Positions 23,471 through 34,551 of a DNA stretch of 64,000 nucleotides are shown piece by piece; within the stretch, counting starts at the first letter, position 1, and every line of letters begins with the position of its first letter. The DNA is from Cymodocea nodosa. Its lineage: Eukaryota > Streptophyta > Magnoliopsida > Alismatales > Cymodoceaceae. The stretch is from positions 15,150,501 to 15,214,500 of the forward strand of contig CM072338.1 in the NCBI GenBank assembly GCA_036874045.1, given 5' to 3'. The translations under genes and the position numbers were made by a program. The notes under the pieces are model-generated. The model searched no databases. It was not told where the DNA came from and worked only from the letters and a program-made list of their open reading frames with translations.

Positions 23471-23671
23471 TTGTCGATTCTGTATAACACAAACAAAAAT
23501 TTAGCAGAGACAAAAATTTACATAACTACTGCACACCCTCAAGGAATTAAGGCATAACTCAAGGGACTAAGTTTGTTGAGTTAAGGACTAACTCTACAAT
23601 ACTATTAACTATAAATAAACTTATATATACATATATATATATAGCTACTTCAGATATGCTGCTTCATTCAG

Positions 23672-24849
23672 CTACCCTCCCAGAAGAGGTATCAATTTCA
23701 TTAATCGTTCTATTGATAGGATTAGGTATTGCTTGTATTGGCAATCCTCTAGTAGGTCTAACTTCCATTGGTTCCTTCTATCTAAGTGGTATATTTCTAT
23801 TCTGATTTTGAATTGCAGCATTTCAAATACAAAATCTAGACGATTGTTTAAATGTTGGATTATCTTTTCTAATTTCTCTATTCTAGATCCTTGTTCCAGT
23901 AATGCTTCGTAACTTATATTCTTCTCATTTATATTTTCTCCTCCTTGGAAATTGTTGTTTCTTCGAGATAAATTCGGGTGATTTCTCCAATTAGGATTGT
24001 AAGAATTTCCCAAGTTATCTCTCTGGTTTCTAGCATAAATAATATCTAAATCATTTATATTTGCATTCTTTTCTGCTAGCTTTTAATTTAATGATAACTC
24101 TTCTATTTTCTTTATTAATTCAGTTAATTTCACCTCAAGCATTATACTTGAATCTATTTCATGCATTCCCCTTGGCAATATCTTTTTATCTACAATAGCT
24201 TCAGCCGAGTTTTCCCATGGTGCAGTTCTTTTTGCCAAGTTTTCTAAATATGCCTATGCTTCTTCACTACATAACTTTAAAAATCCATTTTGACAAGTAG
24301 ATTCTAATAAAGATTTTGTTGAAACATCTATGCTTTTATAAATTATACCTATTAATTGTGTCTTATTCATTGCATGATGTGGACATTGAGTCAGTAATCT
24401 TTAAATCTTTCAAAATATTTCCAGAATGATTCACCCTGTTTTTGACTACACATTAATATTTCTTTCTTCTTTTTAATCATTTGAGTTGTTGGATAATATT
24501 TTTCTAGAAAAACAAAGTAAAATTCAGTCCATGCAGAAATTGAATCAGGCGATAGAGTATATAACCATCTCTTAGCTGTGTGTTTTAAAGCAAAAGGGAT
24601 ATATCTAAGTTTAATAGAATTTATACTCATATTCGGCATTTTCATCATTTGACAAACTTTATTAAATTCTCTAAGGAAATAATAGGCATTCTCTCTTTTT
24701 AATCCATGAAAATGTGGCAATTGACTAATATAATTAGATTTCAATTCAAACCTATCTCTCTCAAAGTTTGGTAATCGAATACATGAAGGTTCATCCACTA
24801 ATTCAGGATACAGAATTTCTCCTAATGGTTTTTCTACTAGAATAGCCAT
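23672..24849 (-). pseudogene. Ty3/gypsy gag (Athila/Tat type), frameshifted and with stops
   Basis: From the ATG at 24849 the product has the gypsy gag pattern: FELKSNYISQLPHFHGLKRE near residue 35, then an FREFNKVC-like helix, AKRWLYTLSPDSISAW near residue 94 and a FLEKYYP segment. After 'RFKD' (about 24397) one base appears missing; shifting frame continues the expected 'LLTQCPHH'. That second frame carries TAG at 24256-24254 and TAA at 24085-24083 and goes on to YNPNWRNHPNLS near 24000, a conserved gag segment. No zinc knuckle, protease, reverse transcriptase or integrase follows. Confidence 0.8.
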
Positions 24850-25319
24850 CTCTACGTTCTCTTTTAAAGAAAGGTTAGCTACACCTCAAAGAATTTCGTT
24901 AAAGTTCAGTTTAGAAAATTTTTCAGTACTCCTCTGCGATGAAAATTCTTGGGTAAGTGTTCTTACTAATCGTTTAGTGCTTAGAGAACAAGTCCATGCG
25001 CTCATAAATAAATAACAGATGATTAATTACATACCAGTTTGAAGCTTTCCATTCAATAAACATTTGTTGCCGGATGAAGTTGAATCAGTTGCTTCTCCTT
25101 CCAGTTCCTCCAACCCATTCTCCTTTCTTTTAAAAGTGTTGGCAACTCGTAAATAACATTCTGATTTATATATATAATGCACTTCCATAAAGTGAATAAA
25201 TCTCGTTGCAAGAACGTGTCTTGTAACGTGCATCGTGGCTCCTATTTTTATGGGTACGTGTACCACAACTAATTACAAATTTTGGTAACCGCTAAGCTGA
25301 CGAAGTTTCGTTCGTGGTT
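24850..25319 (-). mobile_element. Spacer upstream of gag in the minus-strand gypsy element
   Basis: Lies between the palindrome block and the gag start. A 79-aa minus-strand frame (25266-25027) has no recognisable domain and may be leader. Confidence 0.4.
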
Positions 25320-25545
25320 AAAAGAATAACCGTTCTACTTAATCCACGAACTAACCTTATTGAGATACAGATAACTCAACGGAACACAGTCGGTTACTAT
25401 TACTAACTCTATGGACTAACCTCGTTGAGTTACAGATAACTCAACGGAGTAATCTTATATTATATTATTAACCTCGTGGAGTTAAGTTTAACTCAACAGA
25501 CTTACTTCGTTGAGTTAACACTTAGCAACCTCTAAGTTTACTCTC
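25320..25545. repeat. Cluster of GTTGAGTTA...TAACTCAAC palindromes in the gypsy leader
   Basis: Repeated inverted phrases such as 'cgttgagttacagataactc' (about 25422-25441) occur several times. The same palindrome type occurs repeatedly in LTRs A-D, in the F-box leader (about 23545-23610) and upstream of the ORF at 31427. This sharing ties the internal region to the LTR family. Confidence 0.65.
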
Positions 25546-25952
25546 GTAAGTACCTCTCTGTTTTTTTTTTCTTTTTCATTCTGCTAATTGAAATAAAGTT
25601 AAATCTATGTCATTAATGCATCATTCTAATAAAAATTTGTTTAAATCTGAACATTATATAAATATTTAACTTGCAGGTCATTTTATGTCATGGAAAATTT
25701 ACATTTTACCATGCAACATGTAGAAATTTTTAAGCATTTATCCTGTCATTCAGGAAATTGTAAATTTGTTAAACATTCATTCATAAAGTTCCACAAAATA
25801 TATAATATTCAATAAATTCCATTCATTTCACATTCAAAACACATATGAAAAGTATATCTAAAAATTTATATTCATTTATATGAATCAATTTACGTTACAA
25901 TCAATTCAGATATTTTTCATACAATTATATACAAGTAGGCGAACAATACAAT
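25546..25952 (-). mobile_element. AT-rich spacer within the minus-strand element
   Basis: No open frame or motif is seen. It lies between the ORF1-like frame and the palindrome cluster. Confidence 0.4.
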
Positions 25953-26880
25953 TTAGTCTCTATTCCTATGTTCATCTACTTCCTTCTGGAGTTTTTCTAA
26001 TTGATTAATTCTTTGTACTGCTCCTGTTATTCCTCTAGAAGGTACAACTATTTCTGCAGCTACAAAATTTCTATATTCTTTCACTGAAATGGTTCTTGAT
26101 CTGATCTTTTTTGATGTCCATTTCGTGAAATCAATACAATCCACCATCAGCAGTGGAATCAAATCTCCATAAAACAATTTCTTCTTTATTGTTTTCAGCT
26201 TGGAGATAAAAACTGCAGACCAATTTATTTGAATTCTATTTACAACTGCAAATGTGGCCCATTTGACAAATTAACTTAGTTCTATGTCATGGCCTTGTCG
26301 TTGATAAACATTCTTAATTAAAATGTTGGCTACCATGTATGCTTTACCATTTAAATGCTTCAATCTGTTTAATAGAGGCACACTAGGATTGATAGCTAAA
26401 CAATCTTTGATCTCCTGTTCAGTCCATTCAACGGTAGTTGTGTCGTCCAAAATTTTTAGTCCTTCATTCTTCAATCCAGGTTAATAGAAGCTCTGGTGTT
26501 ATCTGTACATCAGCTTCCTCTAGGTTGGAAATTAATCCTCCTTCTTCTCTTAAATTTGCATAGAAACGAGGCACTAAATTCTCATATACTACATGCCCTC
26601 TTTCTTGAGAAATAAACTTCAGTAGACCATGGAATTCAAATAAATCTTTGATTTCTTACATTCCATCCCAATTTATCGGTCTACTGTAAATAATATTATA
26701 ACCCCTAATCTCTTGATATTTAATATAAGTTTCCTGACTCCAAAAATGTACCTCATTCAGAACTGTTGTTTCAGTCGGGTCAGGAATGTTACTTTGTTGT
26801 TCCAGAGGGGTTTGTTCTTGATTTTCCTCTACTATAGGCTGCATCTGAACATTCTCTATAGATTCCTGAATTTATGTTTC
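25953..26880 (-). pseudogene. ORF1-like 'plant transposon protein' domain frame upstream of gag
   Basis: Minus-strand frames from about 26880 down to 25953 join into one protein broken by stops (one at about 26658-26656) and a frame change near 26470. Readable segments are DLFEFHGLLKF, then YENLVPRFYANLREEGG, ITPELLL, LNRLKHLNGKAYMVANILIK and LFYGDLIPLLM. This order fits the domain annotated in many plant genomes as 'putative plant transposon protein', found as an extra ORF in LTR elements. Its biochemical role is unknown. It lies 5' of gag, where Tat/Ogre-type gypsy elements carry their extra ORF1. A homologous frame on the other strand lies at 31427-33121. Confidence 0.55.
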
Positions 26881-27055
26881 TGTTTTTTTTCTCTATGGTG
26901 GTAAGCCGGCAAAACTCTCCACTCTGTCTTGAATTCTTTGTTTTTAAACAGAAATTAATATCTGAGTATACGTTTAACTTTCTTGATTTAAGGCTCAAGT
27001 TGTTTTAAAATTTTAGACTGTGTAAAATCAAATAGGTTGAAAAATCTAAGGTAAG
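26881..27055. other. Junction between the minus-strand gypsy element and the plus-strand copia element
   Basis: The ORF1-like frame fades out to the left of here and the copia gag starts at 27056. No LTR or primer-binding site (TGGTATCAGAGC type) could be found for either element, so both 5' LTRs seem to be missing. Confidence 0.4.
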
Positions 27056-28538
27056 ATGGCTATTGGAAATGGTAATTTTTCTTTATATGAAGGCCAAAAT
27101 CTTAATCGTCCTCCTTTATTTGATGGAATACATTTTGAATATTGGAAATGTAGGATGACTATTTTTCTTCAAAGTATATATCATAAATTGTGGTTCATGA
27201 TTTCTAAACCATATACTCCATTAACTACTCCTTATAATACTTGACAATTACAGAAAAAGAAAATGAAACTCTGAATGCTAAAGGCTTAAATATTCTATTT
27301 TGTGCATTGAGTTATGAATAGTTCAATAAAGTGTCGGCATATAAATCTACTTATGAGGTGTGGCATGCATTAGAAGTTTCACATGAAGGTACTTCTCAAT
27401 TTAAAGAGACTAAAATAAACATGTTGTTACATAAGTATGAACTCTTTAAGATGCATGAAGACGTAAATATTTCTGAGATATTTTCCAGATTTCTAGATAT
27501 CATAAACTCTTTAAAATATTTTGGAAAGAATTTTGAACATAAGGATTTGGTGAGGAAAATTCTCAGATCCTTAAGTTCTAAATGGTCTCAGAAAGTAACA
27601 TCAATTGAGGAATCACGAGATTTAAATGTATACACTATGAATGAACTTATAGGAAACTTAACAGCTTATGAAGTTCAATTAAATGAATCACTCAGTCAAA
27701 ATAAACTAAAAATGAAGAAAGAAATAGCCTTCAAATTAATTCAGATTTTGATATATCTACTGATTCTGACGAGGATTTGATTTTGCTAACTAGGAAATTC
27801 AAGAAAGCATGAAAAGCTAGGAAACAGCAAATGAACAAAAATGATAAACCCTCAACGTCAAAATCACTAAATGACAAGAATTCTTCATCCAGAAAGTATG
27901 TATGTTACAACTGTAAGAAACTTGGACATCTTTCTCCAGATTGTCCTATGAAGAAAAATGGAAAGCAAAGTAGGACAAATCAGAAGAAGACGGCTTAGAA
28001 AAAGTTTTACAAGAAAAAAGCTTTGAAGGTCACTTGGGATGACACGTCTGAAGAGTCTGAATCTGAAGGATCAGCATCAAAATCTTTACATTTAGAAGGA
28101 GAACAAGAGTTAGAAGACGTAGCTCATGTGTGCTTCATGGCATATGAGTCTAAGGTAATATCTGATCCTAAAAGTCATTCAAATTTCAACTTTAATGAAT
28201 TATTATGTGCTTATCATGCATTATTACAAAAACTTAAAGTATGTAAACTGGAAAATAAGAATATTAGAAAATCTTCATCCATTATGGAAGAAGAAAATTG
28301 TTTCCTGTCCACTACTTTAGAAAAGTTTAAATGTGATAATGAAAATCATGCTAGAGATTTGCAAAAATTTAGATTTAATGAATGTATCTTGCATGAACAA
28401 ATACAGAATATAAATGCTGAAAAATTAAAGATAGAATTTGAAAATGAAATGTTGAGAAACAATATAAATGAACTTGAATTAGAGATAGATAAATTAAAAC
28501 TGAGAGAGCAAGATTTAAATTCTACCATTGAGAAATGA
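27056..28538 (+). pseudogene. Ty1/copia gag with zinc knuckle (SIRE-like)
   Basis: The opening frame at 27056 (NRPPLFDGIHFEYWKCRM) is the conserved N-terminus of copia gag. The 27331-27780 frame is a UBN2-type gag (YEVWHALEVSHEGTSQFKET and on). A CCHC knuckle, CYNCKKLGHLSPDC, is at 27903-27944. Then comes an acidic WDDTSEESESEG stretch leading to DVAHVCFMAYES (about 28035-28150), typical of the SIRE-group gag-protease linker, followed by a long coiled-coil region (28200-28538). Stops and frame changes at about 27242, 27778, 27811 and 27998 make it nonfunctional. Confidence 0.85.
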
Positions 28539-29300
28539 AATTTAAGTCAAACTAAGTTAGACAAACTAACTAGTACCCATGCAGTGTCTTATAAATTTGG
28601 CTTAGGATTTGATTATCTTGAATATCCTGAATCTCAAGCCAATAAAGGATTTATTAGTTACAGTTCAAGTAAATCTAAGACTAAAATTCCTTTTATTATG
28701 AAACAAGGTAATAAATATGTAGAAGTAGGTACTTCAAGGGATGAATCATGTAATAATAATATAAATCAATGTGATTTGTCAAATTGTACTTTTAACATGA
28801 CTATAAATGTTTCTAAAAATCTTGTTTCTTGTTTTGGAATTTTAGTTTCTAATGTTTCTAAAATTTCAAACAATTGTAGTAAACTGAAAAATAAGAAACC
28901 TGAGCATGTAATTCAATACACTGGTATTAGACCAATTACTCATTCTGCATGTAATAAAACTAAAAATTCTTGTGCAAAAAAGATTTTGTATGTACGGAAA
29001 ATGTTAATACAAGTACAAAATCTTGGTATGAACTTACTGAAATGTATGAGCATAACCAAAATAAATTAATATCTGATAAAAATCTGTTTGGTCTTGATTA
29101 TACTACATCTGAAAACAAAAAGAATGATTGTAAAAGCAATAATGCTATATGTGAGTATGAAGCTAATGATAAATCAATAGTACTTACAACTAATAAGAAT
29201 ATAAATGATAATATTAAACTATTTTTAAACAAAAAGAAGAAATATGCGTTTAATGAACTTGGTCCTTAACAACATTGGGTACCAAGAAAAAGTTTTTCTT
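28539..29300 (+). pseudogene. Copia gag-protease linker, degenerate
   Basis: Two overlapping frames (28584-29069 and 28970-29269) with low-complexity Asn/Lys-rich translation fill the space between the coiled coil and the protease, as in SIRE elements. No catalytic motif lies here. Confidence 0.5.
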
Positions 29301-29745
29301 AATTTGTGTTGCAGGAGAAAACAACATTAAAATGGATCTTGGACAGTGGAGCATCAAGTCACATGACCGAACAGAAAAGTCTATTATAAAATTTTACAAA
29401 TACCATGAAAAGAAGTGTAACATTTGGAAACAAAAGCAAAGATAAAATCATAGGTATGGGTAATGTTCAAATAACTCCTACTTGTGTTATTTCGAATGTA
29501 CTATATGTAGAAAACCTAGGATTTAATTTGCTGAGTGTCATAAAACTAACTGAAAATGGATATTATGTAGTGTTTGAAGATAATGTGTGCAAAATAATTG
29601 ATAAAAATATAGATGAAATTAAGTTTATTGCTAAAAGAAAAGGTTTTGTATGTATTTTATCTTTACCTTCTGGTGTAGTTGATTTAAATTCATGTTTGCT
29701 AGCTAAAACTAGTAATGCATATCTATGGCATAGAAGGATTAGATT
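29301..29745 (+). pseudogene. Copia protease and pre-integrase segment
   Basis: WILDSGASSHMT (about 29333-29369) contains the aspartic protease active site D-S-G. The frame 29405-29749 gives the conserved region after it (FNLLSVIKL) and ends in the pre-integrase motif LWHRR at about 29727-29741. There the copia order breaks off: the expected 'LGH' and the whole integrase are missing. Confidence 0.8.
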
Positions 29746-30953
29746 ATGATGAAACATTTGCTCCTGTGGCTAGGTTAGAAAGTATTAGAATATTATTGGC
29801 CTATGCTTGTTATATGGATTTTAAATTTTATCAAATGGATGTAAAGAGTGCATTTCTAAATGGTTTAATTAATGAAGAAGTTTATGTAAAACAACCACCT
29901 GGATTTGAAGATATTAAAAATCCTGACTTTGTGTATAAATTGAAGAAAGCCTTATATGATTTGAAGCAAGCACCTAGATCATTGTATGAAAGATTGTTTA
30001 CTTTTTTAATAGAAAAAGACTATATCATGGGAAAAGTGGATTATACTCTCTTTATTAAGAGAGATGGTAAAGATTAGATTGTTGTTCAAATATATGTGGA
30101 TGATATAATCTTTAGAGCAACCTCTGATAAGTTGATAGAAATAATCTCTAAAGAGATGACTAATCAGTTTGAAATGAGTATGATAGGAGAACTTTCATAT
30201 TTTCTAGGACTTCAAATTAAGTAAATGGATAAAGATATATTTTTAAATCAGGAAAAATATGCAGATGAAATACTTAAGAAATTTAATTTTAATGATACAA
30301 GGATTCGAAGAACTCCTATGAGTACTACTTTAAAGTTAAATATTGATGACATAGGAAAATCTATAGATCAAAGAAAATACAGAAGTATGATTGGTTCTTT
30401 ACTTTATTTGACTACTAGTAGACCTGATATTATGTTTGCTGTGTGTGTTTGTGCTAGATTTCAATCTAATCCTAAAGAATCACACTTAACTATAGTTAAA
30501 AGAATATTTAGATATATACAAGGAACTAAAAATTTCAGATTGTATTATTCTAAGGATAGTTCAATAGATCTTATTGGATATACTGATGTTGATTATGCAG
30601 GATCTAAATCTGATAGGAAGAGTACCAGTGGCACATGTCAATTATTAGGAAATAATTTGGTGTCATGGATTAGTAAAAAGCAAAACTGTGTAGCACTTTC
30701 TACTACAGAAGCTGAATATGTTGCTGCTGCACTGTGTTGCACTCAAATTCTGTGGATAAGGCAAACTTTAGAAGATTTTGGATTATCTTATGATACAAGT
30801 GAGATTTATTGTGATAGTAGTTCTGCAATAAATCTTTTCAAAAATCCTGTATTACATTCAAGAGCAAAGCATATAGAGGTTAGACATCATTTTCTAAGAG
30901 ATAATGTAATTAAAAGAAAAATTAAATTAGAATTTGTGTCTAGTAAAAATTAA
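29746..30953 (+). pseudogene. Copia reverse transcriptase and RNase H (integrase deleted before it)
   Basis: The reverse transcriptase starts abruptly at LDYDETFAPVARLE (about 29737-29778). It continues with QMDVKSAFLNGLINEEVYVK and ALYDLKQAPR, with the catalytic YVDD near 30093-30104. RNase H follows (GYTDVDYAGSKSDRKSTSG, then LSTTEAEYVA, YCDSSSAI, KHIEVRHHFLRD). Stops at 30075-30077 (TAG) and 30222-30224 (TAA) are in frame. The frame of this part differs from that of the protease part, consistent with a deletion joint at about 29738-29745. Confidence 0.87.
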
Positions 30954-31426
30954 ATTAATCTGAATTAATGTTCTCTTAAAATTTTGATGAAATAATTTAT
31001 AAAGACAAATAAACTATTTTAGATTCAAAGGACAAAATGTTCAAATAGTTTACATTGTTCTCAAGATAATGTTAAGTTTAGCATGTGTGTTGTATTCGGA
31101 ACGTTTCAGTTGGAAGCATTTGAAACTTGTTTAAGTGTACTAACTAGATGTTATATTAGATAAGGTAACGTGTAAAACTACCTATAGACTACGTTTTACT
31201 TGTTAGGTTAGTTAACTCAACGAGTTATACTTGAATATTTCGGGTACCTTGATCGAATAAGCTTTATTCAATATTATTTAATTTCTAAACCCGACTTCTA
31301 TTCACGTTGAGTTATACGCCTAAAAAAAAAAAACCTTATTTAAACACTTATTACACGGGCACTTAAGTTATTTGTAAACTTTGTTAAGAAAATCTTTCCT
31401 GCTTGTTGCTGTTACAACTTGCGACG
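30954..31426 (+). mobile_element. Linker between copia pol and the downstream ORF
   Basis: AT-rich DNA without an open frame. It contains GTTGAGTTA/TAACTCAAC phrases at about 31213-31224 and 31305-31312, like those of the gypsy family. The usual 'ADIFTK' tail of copia RNase H is absent or degraded after 30953. Confidence 0.45.
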
Positions 31427-33121
31427 ATGGTCTCCAAGTTCTACAAAGGTCGTGGCAGAGGAAAAGGCAAAAGCAGAGGAGATGCACAAGGAAAAGAAAT
31501 AGAGAATGATGAAGTTCCACATACTTGGTTCAAGAAAATATTTCGAGTGGACAAAAGGTTAGCAGAAATTTATAGTGAATATTTCTTTCTTGAAGGTATA
31601 CTAAATGAAGTTAGACAAGAACTCCAAAATACTGATGCTTGTATTACATACATGGGGATTCGAAGTAAATTTGATAGAGAATACAGAATGAAATGTGCTG
31701 AGATTGCATTTTTGGAACAGTATGCAAAATATTTGGAAAAAGGTGTAGGTTCATCAAATAGAACTCCTCAAACTCCTATAAACGGTACAAGACTACATGC
31801 ATTTGAGGAAGAGCATGAATCAGCTATCCCTACTCCTTTATATTCAAAACAAGTAGAATCGAATATTGCTGTAGACAAAACAAAAGTTGACAGTCTTCGA
31901 AAGGTCGTTGCAATAGAAAGTGCCTTAGAAGAACTAAAGTAGAACACTTTTATAGAGCAATTTGAAAAAAAAACAGCAATACTTGAAGAGGAGAAACAGA
32001 AATGTTATAGTAGAAGGAAAGTCAGAAAAATTATGTCTGAGGAAACAAAGTTTATTGAAAAAGGAAAATCAGATGAAAATTTATTTCCAAAGGACAATGT
32101 ATGTCTAGACATTGTATCGTATTGTGCATCTGATAAACTCATCAGTTCCGAACACACTAAAACTGATGAAGATAATGAGACTTTATTTTCCCTTGCTAGA
32201 AAGCTTGAGAAGAAATACAAGTCAAATATGAGCTCAAGTTTTTCTATTAGTACAAGTCATGATGCAGAAATTGACAAATCAGAGCATTAGACACCTGACA
32301 TTGAACAAGTTATTGCAGATATAATTGACAATGTTGAGGCAGTAACTAGTTCACAAGCTGAATTGTTTGGAGTAGCAGATATTGAAAATGTTAAGACTCT
32401 AGAAGAGCTAAAAGTTAACCAACCTTCTTCAGAATCTATAGAAGTAGAGTCTGAGAATTCACAGCATGAATCAATGGAAATATCTATTGAACAGAATGAA
32501 TAATTACAAACAGATACACCGGCTGTAGAATTTGTGGAAAAATTGAACTCTAAACATTCTATAGAGACTGAACAGATGAATGTTAAGTATATTGACAATG
32601 TTCCTAACTCTGTTGAAGGTGAAGAATCAAGCTTACCTGAGCAGCTTCAAGATAATATTTTGGTAGAGGAACAACATGACATTCATTTTGAAGAAGAGGT
32701 TTTTGAAGATGAATTAAATTCTGAATCACGACTTCAGGTATCACATTCTTTGTGTACAATATTACAAATTCAAGGTAATACAATTCATTTTAGTTTTGAA
32801 GAAGCATTGCAGAAATACAATAATCTGATTACATGTCAAATTCTGCATGCTCGTCTAATAAAGTTCAAAAATTTGATGGAAATGAGAGATCTATTTGAGT
32901 TTCAAGGTCTCATTAAATTCTTGCTAGTAGGAACAAAATGGAAGCAATACGCAGAGCTTATTGCAGCTTTTTATAGCAATCTGGTCGAGAATGGAAATTT
33001 TTTGAAAATTCAAATAAATCAATAGGAGTTTATTTTGTCTCCTGAATTAATTTTTGAAGTTTTGGGATTAAATAATGAAGGTGTTGTTGTTACAAACAGA
33101 TTTAACATGATTACAAGGTAA
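31427..33121 (+). pseudogene. Extra retroelement ORF (env-like or ORF1-like) with four stops in one frame
   Basis: A single frame of about 564 codons runs from the ATG at 31427 to TAA at 33119-33121. It is interrupted only by TAG 31940-31942, TAG 32288-32290, TAA 32501-32503 and TAG 33023-33025, with no frameshift. The N-terminus is basic (YKGRGRGKGKSRG), then helical, then acidic. The C-terminus has MRDLFEFQGLIKFLL, then a FYSNL and an LSPELIFEVLGLNNEGVVV segment, the same domain pattern as the minus-strand frame at 25953-26880. Its place after pol suits a SIRE-type env-like ORF. The palindromes before it and its homology to the gypsy ORF1 suggest instead a piece of the gypsy family. I cannot decide between these. 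Confidence 0.6.
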
Positions 33122-33515
33122 GATTTCAAAAAGGTAAGATTTTCGTCACTGAAGATTTGAAGTATCAGAAGAAAGTAACTTCAGTGAAGCATAAAAAGAC
33201 AAGATATTCGTCACTGAAGAATTGCTGAAGAAGAAAGAAGAAGAAGAATAAGAAAAATCACAAAAAGGGAGAAATGTTTTAAATTCCGCAAATTAGTTTT
33301 ATGTGTTTGTAGTTATGAAATTGTATAGATGAAACATAGTATCAAAATATAATTGCATCTACAATTTTTTAGGAGAATTGAATTGTATAGTGTAATTGAA
33401 ATCTTGAATAAAAATGATTTTATGAAAACAATGTATCGACTTGTTTTTGAGTTTTAAAGTTTCAATTATATTTCAGAAAATATTAAAAATACACAATTCA
33501 CCCCGCTCTTGTGTA
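33122..33515 (+). mobile_element. Polypurine tract and LTR remnant of the copia element
   Basis: The phrase 'caaaaagggagaaatgtttt' at about 33258-33277 fits a SIRE-type polypurine tract running into an LTR opening TGTTTTAAATTCC at about 33274. The phrase 'attcaccccgctcttgtgt' at about 33497-33515 is the kind found close to the 3' end of such LTRs. If so, only about 240 bp of LTR remain. An imperfect repeat of 'attttcgtcactgaaga' occurs at 33138 and 33205. Confidence 0.45.
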
Positions 33516-33539
33516 GCCATATGATCCTACCATTCATGT

Positions 33540-34551
33540 GTATATGTTAAAACTCTTGATAAGAATACACATATTTATTTGTTATTATATGTTGATGATA
33601 TTCTTATAGCTGCAAAGAATATTGAAGTGATATAGGAGTTGAAGGACACATTGAAATCAGAATTTGATATGAAGGATCTTGGTCTAGTTGGCAGAATTCT
33701 TGGAATGAAGATTAGGTGTGAAAGAAATTTTGGTAAGCTGTTTTTAAATCAATAGAAGTATATTGAAAAGATACTTAGCAGATTTGGTGTGACTTCATGC
33801 AAAGCCATTAGCATGCCTTATGATAAAAATGTTAAATTATCATGTGTTATGTGTCCTCAAATTGAATCTGAAAAGCTTGATATGTAGCGAGTTCCTTTTG
33901 CACAGGTAGTTGGAAGCCTTATGTATGCTATGGTATGCACTAAGCCTGATTTGGCATATCCTTTGAGTGTTATTAGCAGGTTCATGTCCAATTCAGGCAG
34001 GGAACATTGGAGAGTAGTTAAAAGGATATTTAGTTATTTAAAAGGAACTTCAGGCGTTGGCTTAATGTATGCAGCAAATAAGAGTTGTACTATGGCTGGT
34101 TATACAAATTCAGATTATGCAGGTGATGTTGACTGAAGGAGATCATTATCCGGTTATGTCTTTACATTTGCAGGTTCTATTGTGAGTTGGAAATCAACTC
34201 TTCAGCCTACGGTATCTCTATCCACAACTGAGGCTGAATATGTAGTTATGACAGAAGTTGCAAAGGAAGGGATCTGGTTGAAAGGCTTACTTGGAGACTT
34301 TGGCTGGCGCATTGATAAAGCTGATATTTTCTATGATAGTCTTAGCGCTATTTGTCTCTCCAAAGATAATGTCTTTCATGATAGAACTAAACACATTAAT
34401 GTTAAATATCACTTCCTCAGGAATGAAGACAGCATAAAGATTATGAAAGTCATCACAAAGGACAACCCAACTGATATGTTTACAAAGGGCATTGTGGAGA
34501 GCAAGTTCAAGTATTGCTTGGATTTACTCAACGTCTATTGCTGCTGCTGAC
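33540..34551 (+). pseudogene. Second Ty1/copia fragment: reverse transcriptase end and RNase H
   Basis: One reading frame without frameshift covers about 337 codons and is stopped by TAG 33633-33635, TAG 33753-33755, TAG 33885-33887 and TGA 34134-34136. It begins with LLLYVDDILIAAK (catalytic YVDD), then FDMKDLGLVGRILGMKI, VVGSLMYAMVCTKPDLAY, GYTNSDYAGDVD and LSTTEAEYVVMTEVAKEG, and ends with the KDNPTDMFTK tail, so the 3' end of pol is complete. Sequence differs from the first copia element, so it is another lineage. The 5' part is absent. Confidence 0.87.

Noticed and set aside
27056..34551. Integrated pararetrovirus rather than retrotransposon
   Set aside because: Domain order, the YVDD RT followed by copia-type RNase H, the CCHC gag and flanking LTR ends are those of Ty1/copia; there is no movement protein or caulimovirus-type coat motif.
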